In this document: in pieces, positions 1-8,248 of the stretch
Position numbering within the stretch: the first letter of the stretch is position 1
Layout: each line of letters opens with the position of its first letter
DNA from: Nitrospira sp.
GTDB taxonomy: Bacteria; Nitrospirota; Nitrospiria; Nitrospirales; Nitrospiraceae
DNA length: 44,776 bases
Direction: 5' to 3'
NCBI GenBank assembly: GCA_005116885.1
Contig: SWDP01000034.1
Location: forward strand, 177,988 to 222,763
The notes under the pieces: generated by a model
Database searches by the model: none
The model's input: only the letters and a program-made list of their open reading frames with translations
What the model was told of the DNA's origin: nothing
Translations under genes and position numbers: made by a program

Positions 1-307
1 GCTGCATCTTGGCAAGCTGCTTGACGATCACTTCCAGCAACCAATCAACTTTCATGATCCAAGGGAGCAGCGGCGATTGCGCCAATTGCTCACCGCTGCG
101 GAGCAACAAGTCTGACGTGGGCTTGGCAACGGCAGCCGAAATTGCCTCCTGGCTTATCGGTAAGGCCCCCGGGATCGGCCCCTCCGCTGGGTCAGTCAAG
201 AGCCGACACTCGAAAAGTACCCGATCGTCGATTCGCACCCACTCACGCCGCTCGTCCGACAGGGCTTTGGTTGTTTTCGTTGAGGGAGGAGGCATCGTGA
301 TACTCAT
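1..307 (-). CDS. PilZ-like protein, N-terminal part (cut by window edge)
   Basis: Translating the minus strand gives an open frame running off the left edge, about 102 codons. I place the start at the ATG at 307 because GGAAAGG lies about four bases upstream; a second in-frame ATG is at 295 (MPPPSTKTT). The segment ERREWVRIDDRVLFECRLL resembles the first strand and RxxxR-type region of some PilZ proteins, and the helical stretch after it (WIMKVDWLLEVIVKQLAKM) resembles the connector seen in that group. The DxSxxG motif that would confirm c-di-GMP binding would lie beyond the edge. It starts 16 bases after the GGDEF gene stop, so it is likely the last visible gene of the fliD-fliS-fliT-GGDEF unit. 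The PilZ call is tentative. Confidence 0.6.
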   Translation of the reverse strand, partial: MSITMPPPSTKTTKALSDERREWVRIDDRVLFECRLLTDPAEGPIPGALPISQEAISAAVAKPTSDLLLRSGEQLAQSPLLPWIMKVDWLLEVIVKQLAKMQ

Positions 308-323
308 GGGACCTTTCCAGCCA

Positions 324-1910
324 TCATGGCGCCGCAAACGTCAAGGTGGCGCCTGCAACCGATACCGCCTGACCAGGCACATGGACGACCACTCGATTTC
401 TTCCCAACGCCTTGGCCCCGTACAACGCCGAATCTGCGGCCGCAATCCATTCTGACACGGATCGAATGGTTACGGCAGGAATGTGGGCGATGCCGATGCT
501 GGCGGTTATCCGCACGATCCCTTGCTCCGCGTCGAACTTCTGACTCTCTATCTCCCTGCGCAGCCGCTCTGCCAATACCAACGCGCAATCGAGATCGGTA
601 TGAGGCAACACGATCCCGAATTCTTCCCCACCATACCGCCCGACGACATCGATATCGCGAACCGCTCTTCGCATCAACGCCGCTGTACTCCTGAGCACCT
701 GATCCCCCGCAAGATGACCCAGCTGGTCATTGACCGCCTTAAAATAGTCCAAGGCCACGAGAAGCAAACAGGCCGATGAGCTATAGCGGAAACCTCCTTT
801 GAATTCCCGCGCAAGGACGTCCTCAAGTGCCCGGCGGTTCAACAACCCGGTCATGCTATCGCGTAAGGCCAATTCCTGGATCATCTGGTGGGTAGAGGCA
901 TTTCGAAGCGCCATGGCGAGTGATGTTCCCACAGTTGACAACATTTTGAATTCGGTTTCGGTAAACGTGCCCTCTCGACGTTCGAGATACAGTACGCCCT
1001 GTGTATCTGGCGAGAGAGGCAATGGAATCGTCATCGTATGACGGTCGTCGCCCATGGCGGGGAACGATGAAAGCGGTGCACAGTCTTCCCTCGATAGGGC
1101 CCCAGCCCCTACCAGGTTAAGAGACTGTCGGCTAGACGCCCCAGGCTTGGCATCTTCCGGAAAATGACGAAGCAGCCACTCTCGAACCTGCATTTCGTGA
1201 CATGTCCACGCTGACGAGCGGGACCAGGTCATGACCCGATGGGGCTCTGTGCAGGCGAGGCCAATGATATCCAATGGAACGAGAGTTGCGAGCCCGGTGA
1301 AGAGGGACCGGACGATGGTCTCACTGTCCAACGAGGCGGTCAATACTTGGGTCAAATGATTCAAGGCCAAGAGCGTTCGATTCCAATGTTTGAGCGCGTT
1401 GCGCTCCTCGGCGAGCCGCTCATTCGATTGAGCGAGTTCCTGTGACAGATTGCGCACGGCGCGGAAGGTATGCCGATTGACAAGGCCCTCGTGGAGCGAC
1501 GTCATGAATCGAGCAGGTGAGACTGGAACCGTAAGGTAGTCAAAGGCTCCAGATCGTAGACAGTGGGCCACCGACTCTGCGCCGATTTCAGGACCAACCA
1601 GGATCACACAGGCGTCATGGTTCAGCTTGGCTAAATGATTGAGGAACTGAACAGCGCGCTCACGTCCTGCAGGAATTTCGTACACAATCGCAGAGGGTGA
1701 ACGTGCCCCCACGGCATCGAGAAGCGCGAGATCTTCCGTAAACCGATACACGGCATGACCTGCCTTTTCAAGATAATGCCAGAGTGTCTGATGGTGAAAC
1801 TCCGGGCGACCCGAAATACAGACGGAGGATAGTGGATTCAGTCTGGTGGGATCACTATGGGAGCTATTGCAAATTGCCGTTTCGACCGTGGACATCCTGT
1901 CCTTATTCAT
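324..1910 (-). CDS. GGDEF diguanylate cyclase with receiver-like and GAF-like N-terminal regions
   Basis: The product should make cyclic di-GMP from GTP. Residues about 30-140 look like a response-regulator receiver fold, but the phospho-acceptor position reads VYEIPAG, so the acidic aspartate seems replaced. A coiled-coil linker and a GAF-like region (about 182-337) follow. The C-terminal GGDEF domain has an intact GGEEF signature near residue 427 and, just before it, RDID, which fits the inhibitory I-site RxxD. I chose the ATG at 1910 (MNKDRMSTVE) because AAGGAG lies eight bases upstream; the frame also extends to a TTG at 1934. It lies downstream of fliD-fliS-fliT and the 63-codon gene with short gaps, so it is probably co-expressed with late flagellar genes and sets c-di-GMP in motile cells. 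Confidence 0.9.
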   Translation of the reverse strand: MNKDRMSTVETAICNSSHSDPTRLNPLSSVCISGRPEFHHQTLWHYLEKAGHAVYRFTEDLALLDAVGARSPSAIVYEIPAGRERAVQFLNHLAKLNHDACVILVGPEIGAESVAHCLRSGAFDYLTVPVSPARFMTSLHEGLVNRHTFRAVRNLSQELAQSNERLAEERNALKHWNRTLLALNHLTQVLTASLDSETIVRSLFTGLATLVPLDIIGLACTEPHRVMTWSRSSAWTCHEMQVREWLLRHFPEDAKPGASSRQSLNLVGAGALSREDCAPLSSFPAMGDDRHTMTIPLPLSPDTQGVLYLERREGTFTETEFKMLSTVGTSLAMALRNASTHQMIQELALRDSMTGLLNRRALEDVLAREFKGGFRYSSSACLLLVALDYFKAVNDQLGHLAGDQVLRSTAALMRRAVRDIDVVGRYGGEEFGIVLPHTDLDCALVLAERLRREIESQKFDAEQGIVRITASIGIAHIPAVTIRSVSEWIAAADSALYGAKALGRNRVVVHVPGQAVSVAGATLTFAAP

Positions 1911-1930
1911 ATAAGACACTCCTTGTCTTA

Positions 1931-2122
1931 TCAAATATCTATAATAATAACCTCATGTATTACACGCATAATATTCCGTTGGCGTGTACCTGGGGAGTCC
2001 GACAGCAGACCCTGTCCCAGCTCTCCTGTTCGCTCAACCTCGTGCAGCCCCGATAGGGAAGAGTGGATGGCCTGATGATAGGTACGCACCACATTGTGAA
2101 TCCGGGTCAATTCGATTGCCAT
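1931..2122 (-). CDS. Small unknown protein (63 aa) in the late flagellar unit
   Basis: A 63-codon frame starts at ATG 2122, with a modest GGA-containing ribosome site nine bases upstream. It sits tightly between fliT (19-base gap) and the GGDEF gene (about 20 bases). The product begins MAIELTRIHNVVRTYHQAI and ends with a hydrophobic IHEVIIIDI. Small proteins with an IxxVxxTY-like N-terminus occur in flagellar loci of several phyla and some are called FlgM-associated, but I cannot confirm homology here. Spacing, frame integrity and placement support a real gene; the function is unknown. Confidence 0.6.
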   Translation of the reverse strand: MAIELTRIHNVVRTYHQAIHSSLSGLHEVERTGELGQGLLSDSPGTRQRNIMRVIHEVIIIDI

Positions 2123-2141
2123 AACTATTCGTCCAAGCCAA

Positions 2142-2471
2142 TCATGCTAGTTGGTCCATGAGAGGAGCCTGTTTCTCTCTCAGCCCTTGCCAGGATCGTA
2201 CGCCTTGTAAGTTCTGGCGGATCTTTGCTGCCTCAATCAGCTGCGATTGAACGGCTAACTGAGCGTTCACAATTCTGGCTGTGACCGCTTGGTCAGATAC
2301 CGAGAGATCCATGGCGAGGGCTGGAAGCATGGGATGGTCAAGGAGATGCTCTTCACGCAGCGCATAACATGCCTCAACCTGATCCCACTGTCCGAGCTCT
2401 GCGGCCTGACCAGCCTGCATCGTTAAGGTGCGCAGGTTCTGCTCCCAGCTTGTCCTATTCGATAGACTCAT
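2142..2471 (-). CDS. fliT: FliT-like flagellar export chaperone
   Basis: A short all-helical protein (109 aa from the chosen start) directly after fliD and fliS, the position where FliT is normally found. FliT proteins bind the cap protein FliD and, in enterics, FlhDC. The sequence is weakly conserved in the family. Here it shows two long amphipathic helices and the segment WDQVEACYALREEHLL, which fits the FliT helical hairpin. The ATG at 2471 (MSLSNRTSW) has GAGG just upstream. The ATG at 2489 has no Shine-Dalgarno match, so the longer start is less likely. Assignment rests on size, fold and context more than on sequence motifs. Confidence 0.7.
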   Translation of the reverse strand: MSLSNRTSWEQNLRTLTMQAGQAAELGQWDQVEACYALREEHLLDHPMLPALAMDLSVSDQAVTARIVNAQLAVQSQLIEAAKIRQNLQGVRSWQGLREKQAPLMDQLA

Positions 2472-2501
2472 GTAGCCCTCATGACTCATGAACGCGAGCG
2501 T

Positions 2502-2552
2502 GTGAAGCGTCTGAGTCCGGAAACGAATAACCCTTCACGAGATACGCTTCAC
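2502..2552. repeat. Intergenic inverted repeat, GTGAAGCGT family, between fliS and fliT
   Basis: GTGAAGCGT (2502-2510) and ACGCTTCAC (2544-2552) form a nine-base inverted repeat with a 33-base loop in the fliS-fliT gap. The surrounding bases are built from related words (TTCACG, CGCTTCGCG). Similar words recur between fliP/fliQ and fliE/fliF. No run of T follows, so it does not look like a classical terminator. Confidence 0.55.
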
Positions 2553-2574
2553 GCCTACTCCTCGCGCTTCGCGC

Positions 2575-2991
2575 TCAGCCTCGCGGCAAAGCCATCGGCT
2601 GGTTTTGTTGCTGCGCCACCGTGTGCCAGGCTCCACGCATTTCCTTCAGACATCGTAGCGGGCCATCGAGCCGGCGAGCATCGTTTCGCAAATTGGCCTG
2701 CGTAAACTCTGACAGCATGTAATCATAGAGACGGTAGAGCGACTTGGCGATCTCGCCGCCTCGTTCGAAATCGAGGACGCTGGACAATTCGCTGACAATT
2801 CCGACGGCGCGTCCGAGAAATCGAGCTTTATCGGGCTGATGCTGCCGAGCGATCCCGTCACTCGCAAGCTCAACCGCCTGGATGGCAGAATCGTACAGCA
2901 GGACGATGAGCTGAACGCTTGATGTGGTCAGCACCTCCGTTTGACGATACCGTGAGGCGGCGGCTGTGTTGGGGAAGGTGTTCATCATCAT
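2575..2991 (-). CDS. fliS: Flagellin export chaperone FliS
   Basis: FliS binds the C-terminal helix of flagellin in the cytoplasm and stops it polymerising before export. The 138-residue product has the typical N-terminus (NTAAASRYRQTEVLTTSSVQL) with the YRxxxVxTxSxxxL pattern, followed by LIVLLYDSAI and the LYDYM region. Its length matches the family. The start ATG at 2991 overlaps the fliD stop (ATGA), implying translational coupling. Two further in-frame ATGs follow at once (2988, 2985), and AAGGG upstream could serve any of them. The C-terminus runs into the repeat-rich gap before fliT. Confidence 0.95.
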   Translation of the reverse strand: MMMNTFPNTAAASRYRQTEVLTTSSVQLIVLLYDSAIQAVELASDGIARQHQPDKARFLGRAVGIVSELSSVLDFERGGEIAKSLYRLYDYMLSEFTQANLRNDARRLDGPLRCLKEMRGAWHTVAQQQNQPMALPRG

Positions 2992-4385
2992 GACCCTTGT
3001 GATTGTTGAGATTGCAAGAAGGTGCTCTGGCCTTTCAGCCGGCTTAGGAGTCCGTCGAGCGCGGCATATTGTCTCTTGAGCGACTCCTCGTAGGCCGAGA
3101 GGGCATCTTCTTTCCTGTTGATTTCGACTGTGAGACTGCTGAGCTGCTTGGTCAATGCGTTTTTGCGAACCGTGAGTGAGCCGGTCCCAATATCATCGAT
3201 GGCATCGATGGCATCATTGACTCGCTGAGCAACACCAGCCACCCCTGCCTGAGTGATAAAGAGGGATTTCACCGCACCATATTTGCTGTTCAGTACGCCA
3301 TCCAGTTTGGCATCATCCACCGTGATCGTGCCGTCGCGTTCCGTCTTAAACCCGATTTCCCCCACGGACGAGTAGGTCGTCAGTCCGCTGGCAGAAGCCG
3401 AGAGGGCCTGCCGGAGTTGCGACAGGAGACCTTTCGCCGTCGGTTCAGCGAAGAAGAGGGCACCCGTTTTCGTAGCGACGTCGTACGTGGTACGTTCATT
3501 CACAAATTTCACGATATCGCTATAGGCTGTGGCAAACTTTTTGATGCTCTCTTTCACCGCCCCGTTGTCACGCGTAACATTAACGGAAACGGTGTCGGAT
3601 CCGGTTGTCTTGAGGAGCGAGAGGCTCACGCCAGGAATCGCGTCCGTGAGAACATTGTTACTGCGCTGCAGAGTGACGGGGTTCAATGCCGGGTCGCCGA
3701 CGATGGCAATAGCATCCTGTGCCGCCCGCAAGGTGTCGACGCCCCCTGTGCCCCCTCCATTGGTAAAGTCCAATGTGGTTCCGTCGGCCACAATCGTCAC
3801 CCCATTGCTTGCTCCTGATGCAGTGGCTGTGAGAATCACGCGATAGGCCGGTGTGGTCTCGCTGCCTGCATTCACAATCGACGCAGTCACGCCGGCACCC
3901 AAGTCGTTAATGCCGGTCTGTAAATCTTCAAGCGTAGCGGCGCTGCTCAACGCCACAGTCTGATCGGTTCCCGTTCCGACGCGGAAGGTAAACGAAGCCG
4001 ACGCGCCACCGACAATATCGGTCGTCACACTCGATACGGCTGTCGCTCCTTTGTTGGTAATCTGATGCGACTGGGCCAATTGCGTCACCCGGACGAGATA
4101 GGAACCAGGCGTCGCAGTGGATGATGCCGAGGCAGTCAAGGCCTTCTCATCCGAGACGGTGGTGGTCGACCGATCGAAAGATGTCGGCAATCGCAGGGCA
4201 TCTCCAGCCGATTGCAAGGCCAGAAGCTTACCCTCAAGCAATGCGTAGTCTGTCAATTTTGACTGCGCCGTTGCTTTCTTCTGACCGAGTTGATCGATGG
4301 GGCCGCGCTGGATTTTGACCAGTTGATCGACCACTTGACCAAAATCCAGTCCGTTCCCTAATCCCCCGAACGAAATCGATGCCAT
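2988..4385 (-). CDS. fliD: Flagellar filament capping protein FliD
   Basis: FliD (hook-associated protein 2) forms the cap under which flagellin subunits fold at the filament tip. The 465-residue product has the FliD N-terminal helix (GLGNGLDFGQVVDQLVKIQ), a Ser/Thr/Ala-rich middle with GSYLVRVTQLAQSHQ, and a C-terminal coiled coil (about 405-460, LTKQLSSLTVEINRKEDAL). Length and domain order are normal. It follows flaG by 18 bases and overlaps fliS by four. It is probably expressed with flagellin from the upstream sigma-28 promoter. Confidence 0.97.
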   Translation of the reverse strand: MASISFGGLGNGLDFGQVVDQLVKIQRGPIDQLGQKKATAQSKLTDYALLEGKLLALQSAGDALRLPTSFDRSTTTVSDEKALTASASSTATPGSYLVRVTQLAQSHQITNKGATAVSSVTTDIVGGASASFTFRVGTGTDQTVALSSAATLEDLQTGINDLGAGVTASIVNAGSETTPAYRVILTATASGASNGVTIVADGTTLDFTNGGGTGGVDTLRAAQDAIAIVGDPALNPVTLQRSNNVLTDAIPGVSLSLLKTTGSDTVSVNVTRDNGAVKESIKKFATAYSDIVKFVNERTTYDVATKTGALFFAEPTAKGLLSQLRQALSASASGLTTYSSVGEIGFKTERDGTITVDDAKLDGVLNSKYGAVKSLFITQAGVAGVAQRVNDAIDAIDDIGTGSLTVRKNALTKQLSSLTVEINRKEDALSAYEESLKRQYAALDGLLSRLKGQSTFLQSQQSQGS

Positions 4386-4403
4386 AGTGTCAGCGTTCCT
4401 CTC

Positions 4404-4763
4404 TTACGCGCGTTCCTCAACCAAGAGGCCTTTGGGCTCATCCAGATGCTTGGCCAGATCCAGAAGTTCTTGCGCAGGAATCTGTCGAATGATCTCTCCG
4501 GATTCGCCATTGAGAATCTTGATCACTGCTTTGTGCGAATCGGAATCGATCTCGATCTCTAGACGGGACGTGGTTCCACGAAGCACTTCCTTGACACGAG
4601 CTGCAGCCTGCTCCAGCTTCTCTTTTGTCGGCGCCGGTTCCGGAGTAGAAGTATTGAGATCGGCGTCCACCCGGCTGTCTCTATCGTGAACCGGCTTTAC
4701 AGCGCTTTCGGGATGGCGTGGGACGAAATACAGATCGTGAGGCGGTCGAATGTTTTGGACCAT
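4404..4763 (-). CDS. flaG: FlaG family protein
   Basis: FlaG proteins affect filament length and are usually encoded between flagellin and FliD, as here. The 119-residue product has a disordered N-terminal half and a conserved C-terminal half: LEIEIDSDSHKAVIKIL, then SGEIIRQIPAQELLDLAKHL, ending KGLLVEERA, as in the family. I chose the ATG at 4763 because GGAGG lies five bases upstream. The ATG at 4775 lies in the centre of a 14-base palindrome and has only a distant purine tract. Confidence 0.92.
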   Translation of the reverse strand: MVQNIRPPHDLYFVPRHPESAVKPVHDRDSRVDADLNTSTPEPAPTKEKLEQAAARVKEVLRGTTSRLEIEIDSDSHKAVIKILNGESGEIIRQIPAQELLDLAKHLDEPKGLLVEERA

Positions 4764-4767
4764 AGAT

Positions 4768-4781
4768 GCCTCCATGGAGGC
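4768..4781. promoter_or_regulatory. 14-base perfect palindrome over the flaG translation start region
   Basis: GCCTCCATGGAGGC is self-complementary and contains the GGAGG Shine-Dalgarno of flaG (start at 4763). In mRNA the palindrome could fold or pair between molecules and hide the ribosome site. No experimental basis is known to me, and a four-base or smaller loop makes a stable hairpin uncertain. Confidence 0.4.
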
Positions 4782-4807
4782 TGCTTTCCCTCATCGCCCG
4801 CTGGAGG

Positions 4808-4832
4808 CCCAGCCGCCGATACGGCGGCTGGG
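4808..4832 (-). terminator. Strong hairpin between fliC and flaG
   Basis: CCCAGCCGCC (4808-4817) and GGCGGCTGGG (4823-4832) make a perfect ten-base stem with a five-base loop, 30 bases after the flagellin stop. No T tract follows on the minus strand, so it may act as a partial terminator or as a 3' stabiliser of flagellin mRNA. Either would give more fliC than flaG-fliD. Confidence 0.6.
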
Positions 4833-4861
4833 TGATCACTCCAACGAAACGATCTGAAGGT

Positions 4862-5686
4862 CTACCGCAGCAACGCGAGTGCCTGTTGCGGGAGTGAGTT
4901 GGCTTGTGCCAACACCGCAACGCCTGATTGCACAAGAACCTGATTCTTCGTGAACTGCGATGTCTCGTAGGCGATGTCGGCATCGCGGATACGAGATTCT
5001 GCCGCCACGAAATTCTCACTTGTGACCTGCAAGTTCGAAATAGCCGCCTCGAAACGGTTTTGAATCGAGCCGTATTCCGCTCGAGCGGTGGCCACTGAAC
5101 TGATCGCGCTGTCGATATTGCTCAACGCGCTCTGAGCGTTTGCCGAGGTCGAGATGTTCACGGTTGCCAAGCCGATGCTCGTGACGTCTAAATCGTTCAG
5201 AGCAGCGGTGAGCGAGTTGCCCGTGCCGCTCTTGAAGCCGACGAAGACTTCGAACGAGTTGGTGGCCCCGCTCAACAGCGCCTGGCCATTGAACTCGCTC
5301 ACGGTAGCGATCCGGTCGATTTCGGACCGGAGTGTCACAAACTCTTGATCCAAGTACGACCGTTCCGTGGCCCCGATGGTACCGCTGGCGGACTGCGTCG
5401 TCAGCTCACGGAGACGGGAAAGCAAGTTACCGATGGTGGCCGCGGCCCCGTCGGCGACCTGCGTCAAGCTGATGCCGTCATTCGCATTTCGTGTGGCTTG
5501 GTTGATACTGCGAATGTGCGCGCGCAATGTTTCAGACACACCGAGTCCGGCAGCATCGTCCGCCGCACGGGTGATCCGAAGCCCTGAGGACAACCGTTCC
5601 ACCGACCGCTGCAACTGATTCGTATTCACGGTCAAATTGCGCTGTGCCGAGACCGAAGACGGGTTGTTATTGACGATTAAAGACAT
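4862..5686 (-). CDS. fliC: Flagellin
   Basis: This is the filament subunit. The 274 residues contain the canonical N-terminal D0/D1 domain (SAQRNLTVNTNQLQRSVERL, then SSGLRITRAADDAAGLGVSE) and C-terminal D1/D0 (AVLAQANSLPQQALALLR). Only a short Ser/Thr-rich loop lies between, so D2/D3 are essentially absent. The start has AAGGAGGAAGAGG upstream. A sigma-28 promoter lies about 130 bases upstream. The adjacent glycosyltransferase operon suggests the filament is glycosylated, probably on exposed Ser/Thr of the D1 loop; this is inference. Confidence 0.97.
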   Translation of the reverse strand: MSLIVNNNPSSVSAQRNLTVNTNQLQRSVERLSSGLRITRAADDAAGLGVSETLRAHIRSINQATRNANDGISLTQVADGAAATIGNLLSRLRELTTQSASGTIGATERSYLDQEFVTLRSEIDRIATVSEFNGQALLSGATNSFEVFVGFKSGTGNSLTAALNDLDVTSIGLATVNISTSANAQSALSNIDSAISSVATARAEYGSIQNRFEAAISNLQVTSENFVAAESRIRDADIAYETSQFTKNQVLVQSGVAVLAQANSLPQQALALLR

Positions 5687-5815
5687 GGACCTCTTCCTCC
5701 TTGAAAGCCGAACAAATCAACCATTCGTACTTCCCGGCATCCGTGCCAGAATTGTTTTGACCGGTGACTCCGCAGATAGCATGCATACCGGCGAAGGTCC
5801 TTGGTCGTGCATTCC

Positions 5816-5843
5816 TTATCGGTCCCGGCCAGTCCACACTTGA
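5816..5843 (-). promoter_or_regulatory. Sigma-28 (FliA) promoter of fliC
   Basis: On the minus strand TCAAGTGT (5843-5836), 12 bases, then ACCGATAA (5823-5816) match the FliA consensus TAAAGTTT-N11-GCCGATAA closely. The start of transcription would be near 5808, giving a leader of about 120 bases. That leader contains a possible CCGGT/ACCGG hairpin. Confidence 0.8.
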
Positions 5844-5911
5844 GGGGGCCTGAGGAGCAGTACGGAGAGAAGCCATAGTGGTCGATAACCGACAGTATTC
5901 GAGGTAAAGAC

Positions 5912-6442
5912 TCACAGGGAAGCCACGCGTGGGAGGATCTCGAATTCCAGGATATCCGCAATGCGAACAGGATCTTGGATTGACCGGGCATCCAGGAAGT
6001 CTTGAATCCACTGGGAAAGGGCCTGCAGATCATCACCGCCTTGACTACCCGGCCCAGCAGCCTGAAGAAGTTCCATATAATCAGCCAATTGTCCGAACCA
6101 GCGGTCCAATGCTGAAGGAATGATGCCGTTCACACGCAGGGGCGTAAGAAATCCCTGCGCCTCGGCTTTCAATGTCGAGGAAAACCTGGCGATGGTCGGC
6201 GTCGCGTTCGTCATGATCTCAGGAATATTCTGTGAACAGGCGTCGACCGATCCGACCTCTTTGAGAAGCTTGCCCAACAGCATGGGCTGGAGGTCGCGAT
6301 CCGTAATCAGGCGCCCCCCGAGCTTCAGCGACGTGACCAGCCGATGTCGTGCATGGGCGCGATCACTGATCTGCGCCAGAACCTCACCGACTAATTGATC
6401 GTCACTGACGTCCCACTGATCATGATCGAGTGTGATACGCAT
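5912..6442 (-). CDS. Unknown protein upstream of flagellin
   Basis: A 176-residue protein starting at ATG 6442 with AAGGAG seven bases upstream, three bases after the GT9 gene stop and so in the same transcript. It begins MRITLDHDQWDVSDDQLVGEVL, is mostly alpha-helical, and has no signal peptide or membrane segment. I do not recognise a family. Its position as the last gene of the glycosylation operon, directly upstream of the flagellin promoter, suggests a role in flagellin handling or its regulation, but nothing in the sequence proves this. Confidence 0.75.
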   Translation of the reverse strand: MRITLDHDQWDVSDDQLVGEVLAQISDRAHARHRLVTSLKLGGRLITDRDLQPMLLGKLLKEVGSVDACSQNIPEIMTNATPTIARFSSTLKAEAQGFLTPLRVNGIIPSALDRWFGQLADYMELLQAAGPGSQGGDDLQALSQWIQDFLDARSIQDPVRIADILEFEILPRVASL

Positions 6443-6445
6443 AGC

Positions 6446-8143
6446 TCAACTCCTTGTGATAGATACGGACGCGACTGAGACTGCCTGTTGTATCAAGGGC
6501 AACGAGCGCGGTCGTCTCTCGACCTGCGCCGGTGCGTCTGACAATATTGTTCTGACTCGAGCGATGCGCTGCTGCCACCGTCGATACGCATTCACGTGTT
6601 GATCGGCTAGTATCGCCAAATCTCTCGCGCCATCGTTATGAATGTCTCTGATCATCGCCACAGTGGCCGGGCCAGTGGCCGAATGAGCCATCATCCGAGG
6701 CAGAAGATTTTCTCGCTCTTGACGGAGCAGCGCTTGTTCCCGTTGTAGCATTGAAGCCGGTATTGGGCGACGTCTCGTGAGGGTCGCGATATGCCGAGCC
6801 CGCTGTTCCAGGAGTCGCAGGGGTTGGTCCGCTTCTCTCATCCAGGCCATCGCACGCTCTCGGGCCGGCGCTGGTTCAACGTTCGACGCCACCTGGCTCG
6901 GCCTGCCTGTAAAGTCTTCGTACCAGAATCTCCTCCAAAATTCGGCATACCAGGCCACCTCGGCATCCACATGTCCTGCTCGCAAGATAAAGGCGCCAAG
7001 TCCATCGGCATCCGCACTCGATTGATACACTCGCACGCCTAGGCTCCATGCGGGAAATGGAACGCGCCCTAACGCGTGAAGACACAGCATCGCGACTTCT
7101 TCGTGAATGATTCGATCTTTGCAGGCATGGTGCGCGCAGATCTGGTCGAATCCGCAGGGTGAACAAGCCAGATCGGGCTGAATGACCCAATGGCCTGGCC
7201 CGTAGGGTCCTGTTTCATGGTGATCGACATGGCCGACTGACAGGTCGATCACTGGAGTTCCAACGCTGACCGCGAGATGCATGGGCCCCGTGTCATTGGT
7301 GAGGAGCAGCTGACAACGCGAGAGCAGGCCGACGAGTTGATTGAGTGTCGTCCGGCCACTGGCATCGAGCATCGGCGCGACTCCCCCGCTGTCTCGATAG
7401 GTCGTCACGGCCAGTTGGATGGCATCCGCCTCGGCAGCCGTGCCGATCATGACAAATCCCACGCCTGAATGACGGCTCAGCCGTGCCATGGTCTGACCGA
7501 AATATTCCGGCCGCCACGCTTTCATGACATCGCTGGCTCCGGCTTGTACGGCGATCCACTGGCGGACGGTTCGGCCCTGGGACTGGAGAAATAGATCGGC
7601 CCAGACTCGACCATCGGCTGGAATAGTGATCGACAGCGGCGAGAAGGCGCCAGTACCACTCCCGCCCATGGCATAGAGATCAACCAGGTTGAACTGGTTG
7701 AAACGCCGATGTCTATGCAGATCCGTGAAGTAAGACAGCCATGGATTTTGCACGATGGGACAGCCGTCCGGCCCTGCAATAATCCCCCGCAAGTCCGGGG
7801 CACCGATGTACGAGGCGAGTAAACCGGTCTGACGATTGAAGGTGAGATTGACGATGCGGTCGTACCGTGCACCCCGAAGCGGTGCCGCCCAAGCCGTCAT
7901 CTCTTGCATCAGCGTCACCAGGCTTTTTGATTGCATGCGGCACTCATCGAGTAATCCCGTGAAATCGCAACTGATGATCTGTCGAAGTCCGGTCAGCAGC
8001 GCAGCCGTCGGCGCAAAACTTCGATCGACGACCAGGTCGATCGCCACGTCAGGCCATTCGTCTCGCAATCGGGACAACAAGGGGCCGGTCTGAATCAGAT
8101 CCCCCATACGAGTCACATTGATGATCAGCACTTGTTTGGTCAT
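6446..8143 (-). CDS. GT9 (heptosyltransferase-like) glycosyltransferase with helical C-terminal extension
   Basis: Residues 1-360 follow the glycosyltransferase family 9 pattern: an N-terminal VLIINVTRMGDLIQTGPLL, a middle AVQAGASDVMKAWRPEYF, and LLLTNDTGPMHLAVSVGTPVI, typical of ADP-heptose:LPS heptosyltransferases. About 200 further residues form a charged helical tail unlike normal GT9 enzymes. It probably transfers a sugar to flagellin or to a glycan intermediate in the cytoplasm. The second GT9 gene (10060-11268) has a related post-catalytic segment containing GWSL...QSS, so the two look like paralogues. The start is ATG 8143 with a weak ribosome site; the repeat element ends just upstream. 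Confidence 0.9.
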   Translation of the reverse strand: MTKQVLIINVTRMGDLIQTGPLLSRLRDEWPDVAIDLVVDRSFAPTAALLTGLRQIISCDFTGLLDECRMQSKSLVTLMQEMTAWAAPLRGARYDRIVNLTFNRQTGLLASYIGAPDLRGIIAGPDGCPIVQNPWLSYFTDLHRHRRFNQFNLVDLYAMGGSGTGAFSPLSITIPADGRVWADLFLQSQGRTVRQWIAVQAGASDVMKAWRPEYFGQTMARLSRHSGVGFVMIGTAAEADAIQLAVTTYRDSGGVAPMLDASGRTTLNQLVGLLSRCQLLLTNDTGPMHLAVSVGTPVIDLSVGHVDHHETGPYGPGHWVIQPDLACSPCGFDQICAHHACKDRIIHEEVAMLCLHALGRVPFPAWSLGVRVYQSSADADGLGAFILRAGHVDAEVAWYAEFWRRFWYEDFTGRPSQVASNVEPAPARERAMAWMREADQPLRLLEQRARHIATLTRRRPIPASMLQREQALLRQERENLLPRMMAHSATGPATVAMIRDIHNDGARDLAILADQHVNAYRRWQQRIARVRTILSDAPAQVERRPRSLPLIQQAVSVASVSITRS

Positions 8144-8156
8144 ATCGAGTCTGAAT

Positions 8157-8225
8157 TACTCAGGGGTTCAGGCTGAAGGCTGAAGGCGATAAATTATCTC
8201 GAATCGAAACCTTCAGCCTGAACCC
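8157..8225. repeat. Intergenic repeat, CTTCAGCCTGAA family, copy 1
   Basis: GGGTTCAGGCTGAAGG (8164-8179) and CCTTCAGCCTGAACCC (8210-8225) make a perfect 16-base inverted repeat with a 30-base loop. The left end, 26 bases from 8157, is identical to the left end of the copy at 18819. The right flank (GTCTAT.TACCTG) is also shared. It lies in the gap between the Maf/CgeB-like gene and the GT9 gene, inside an operon. Confidence 0.75.
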
Positions 8226-8248
8226 ATCCCGTCTATATACCTGGGCAG

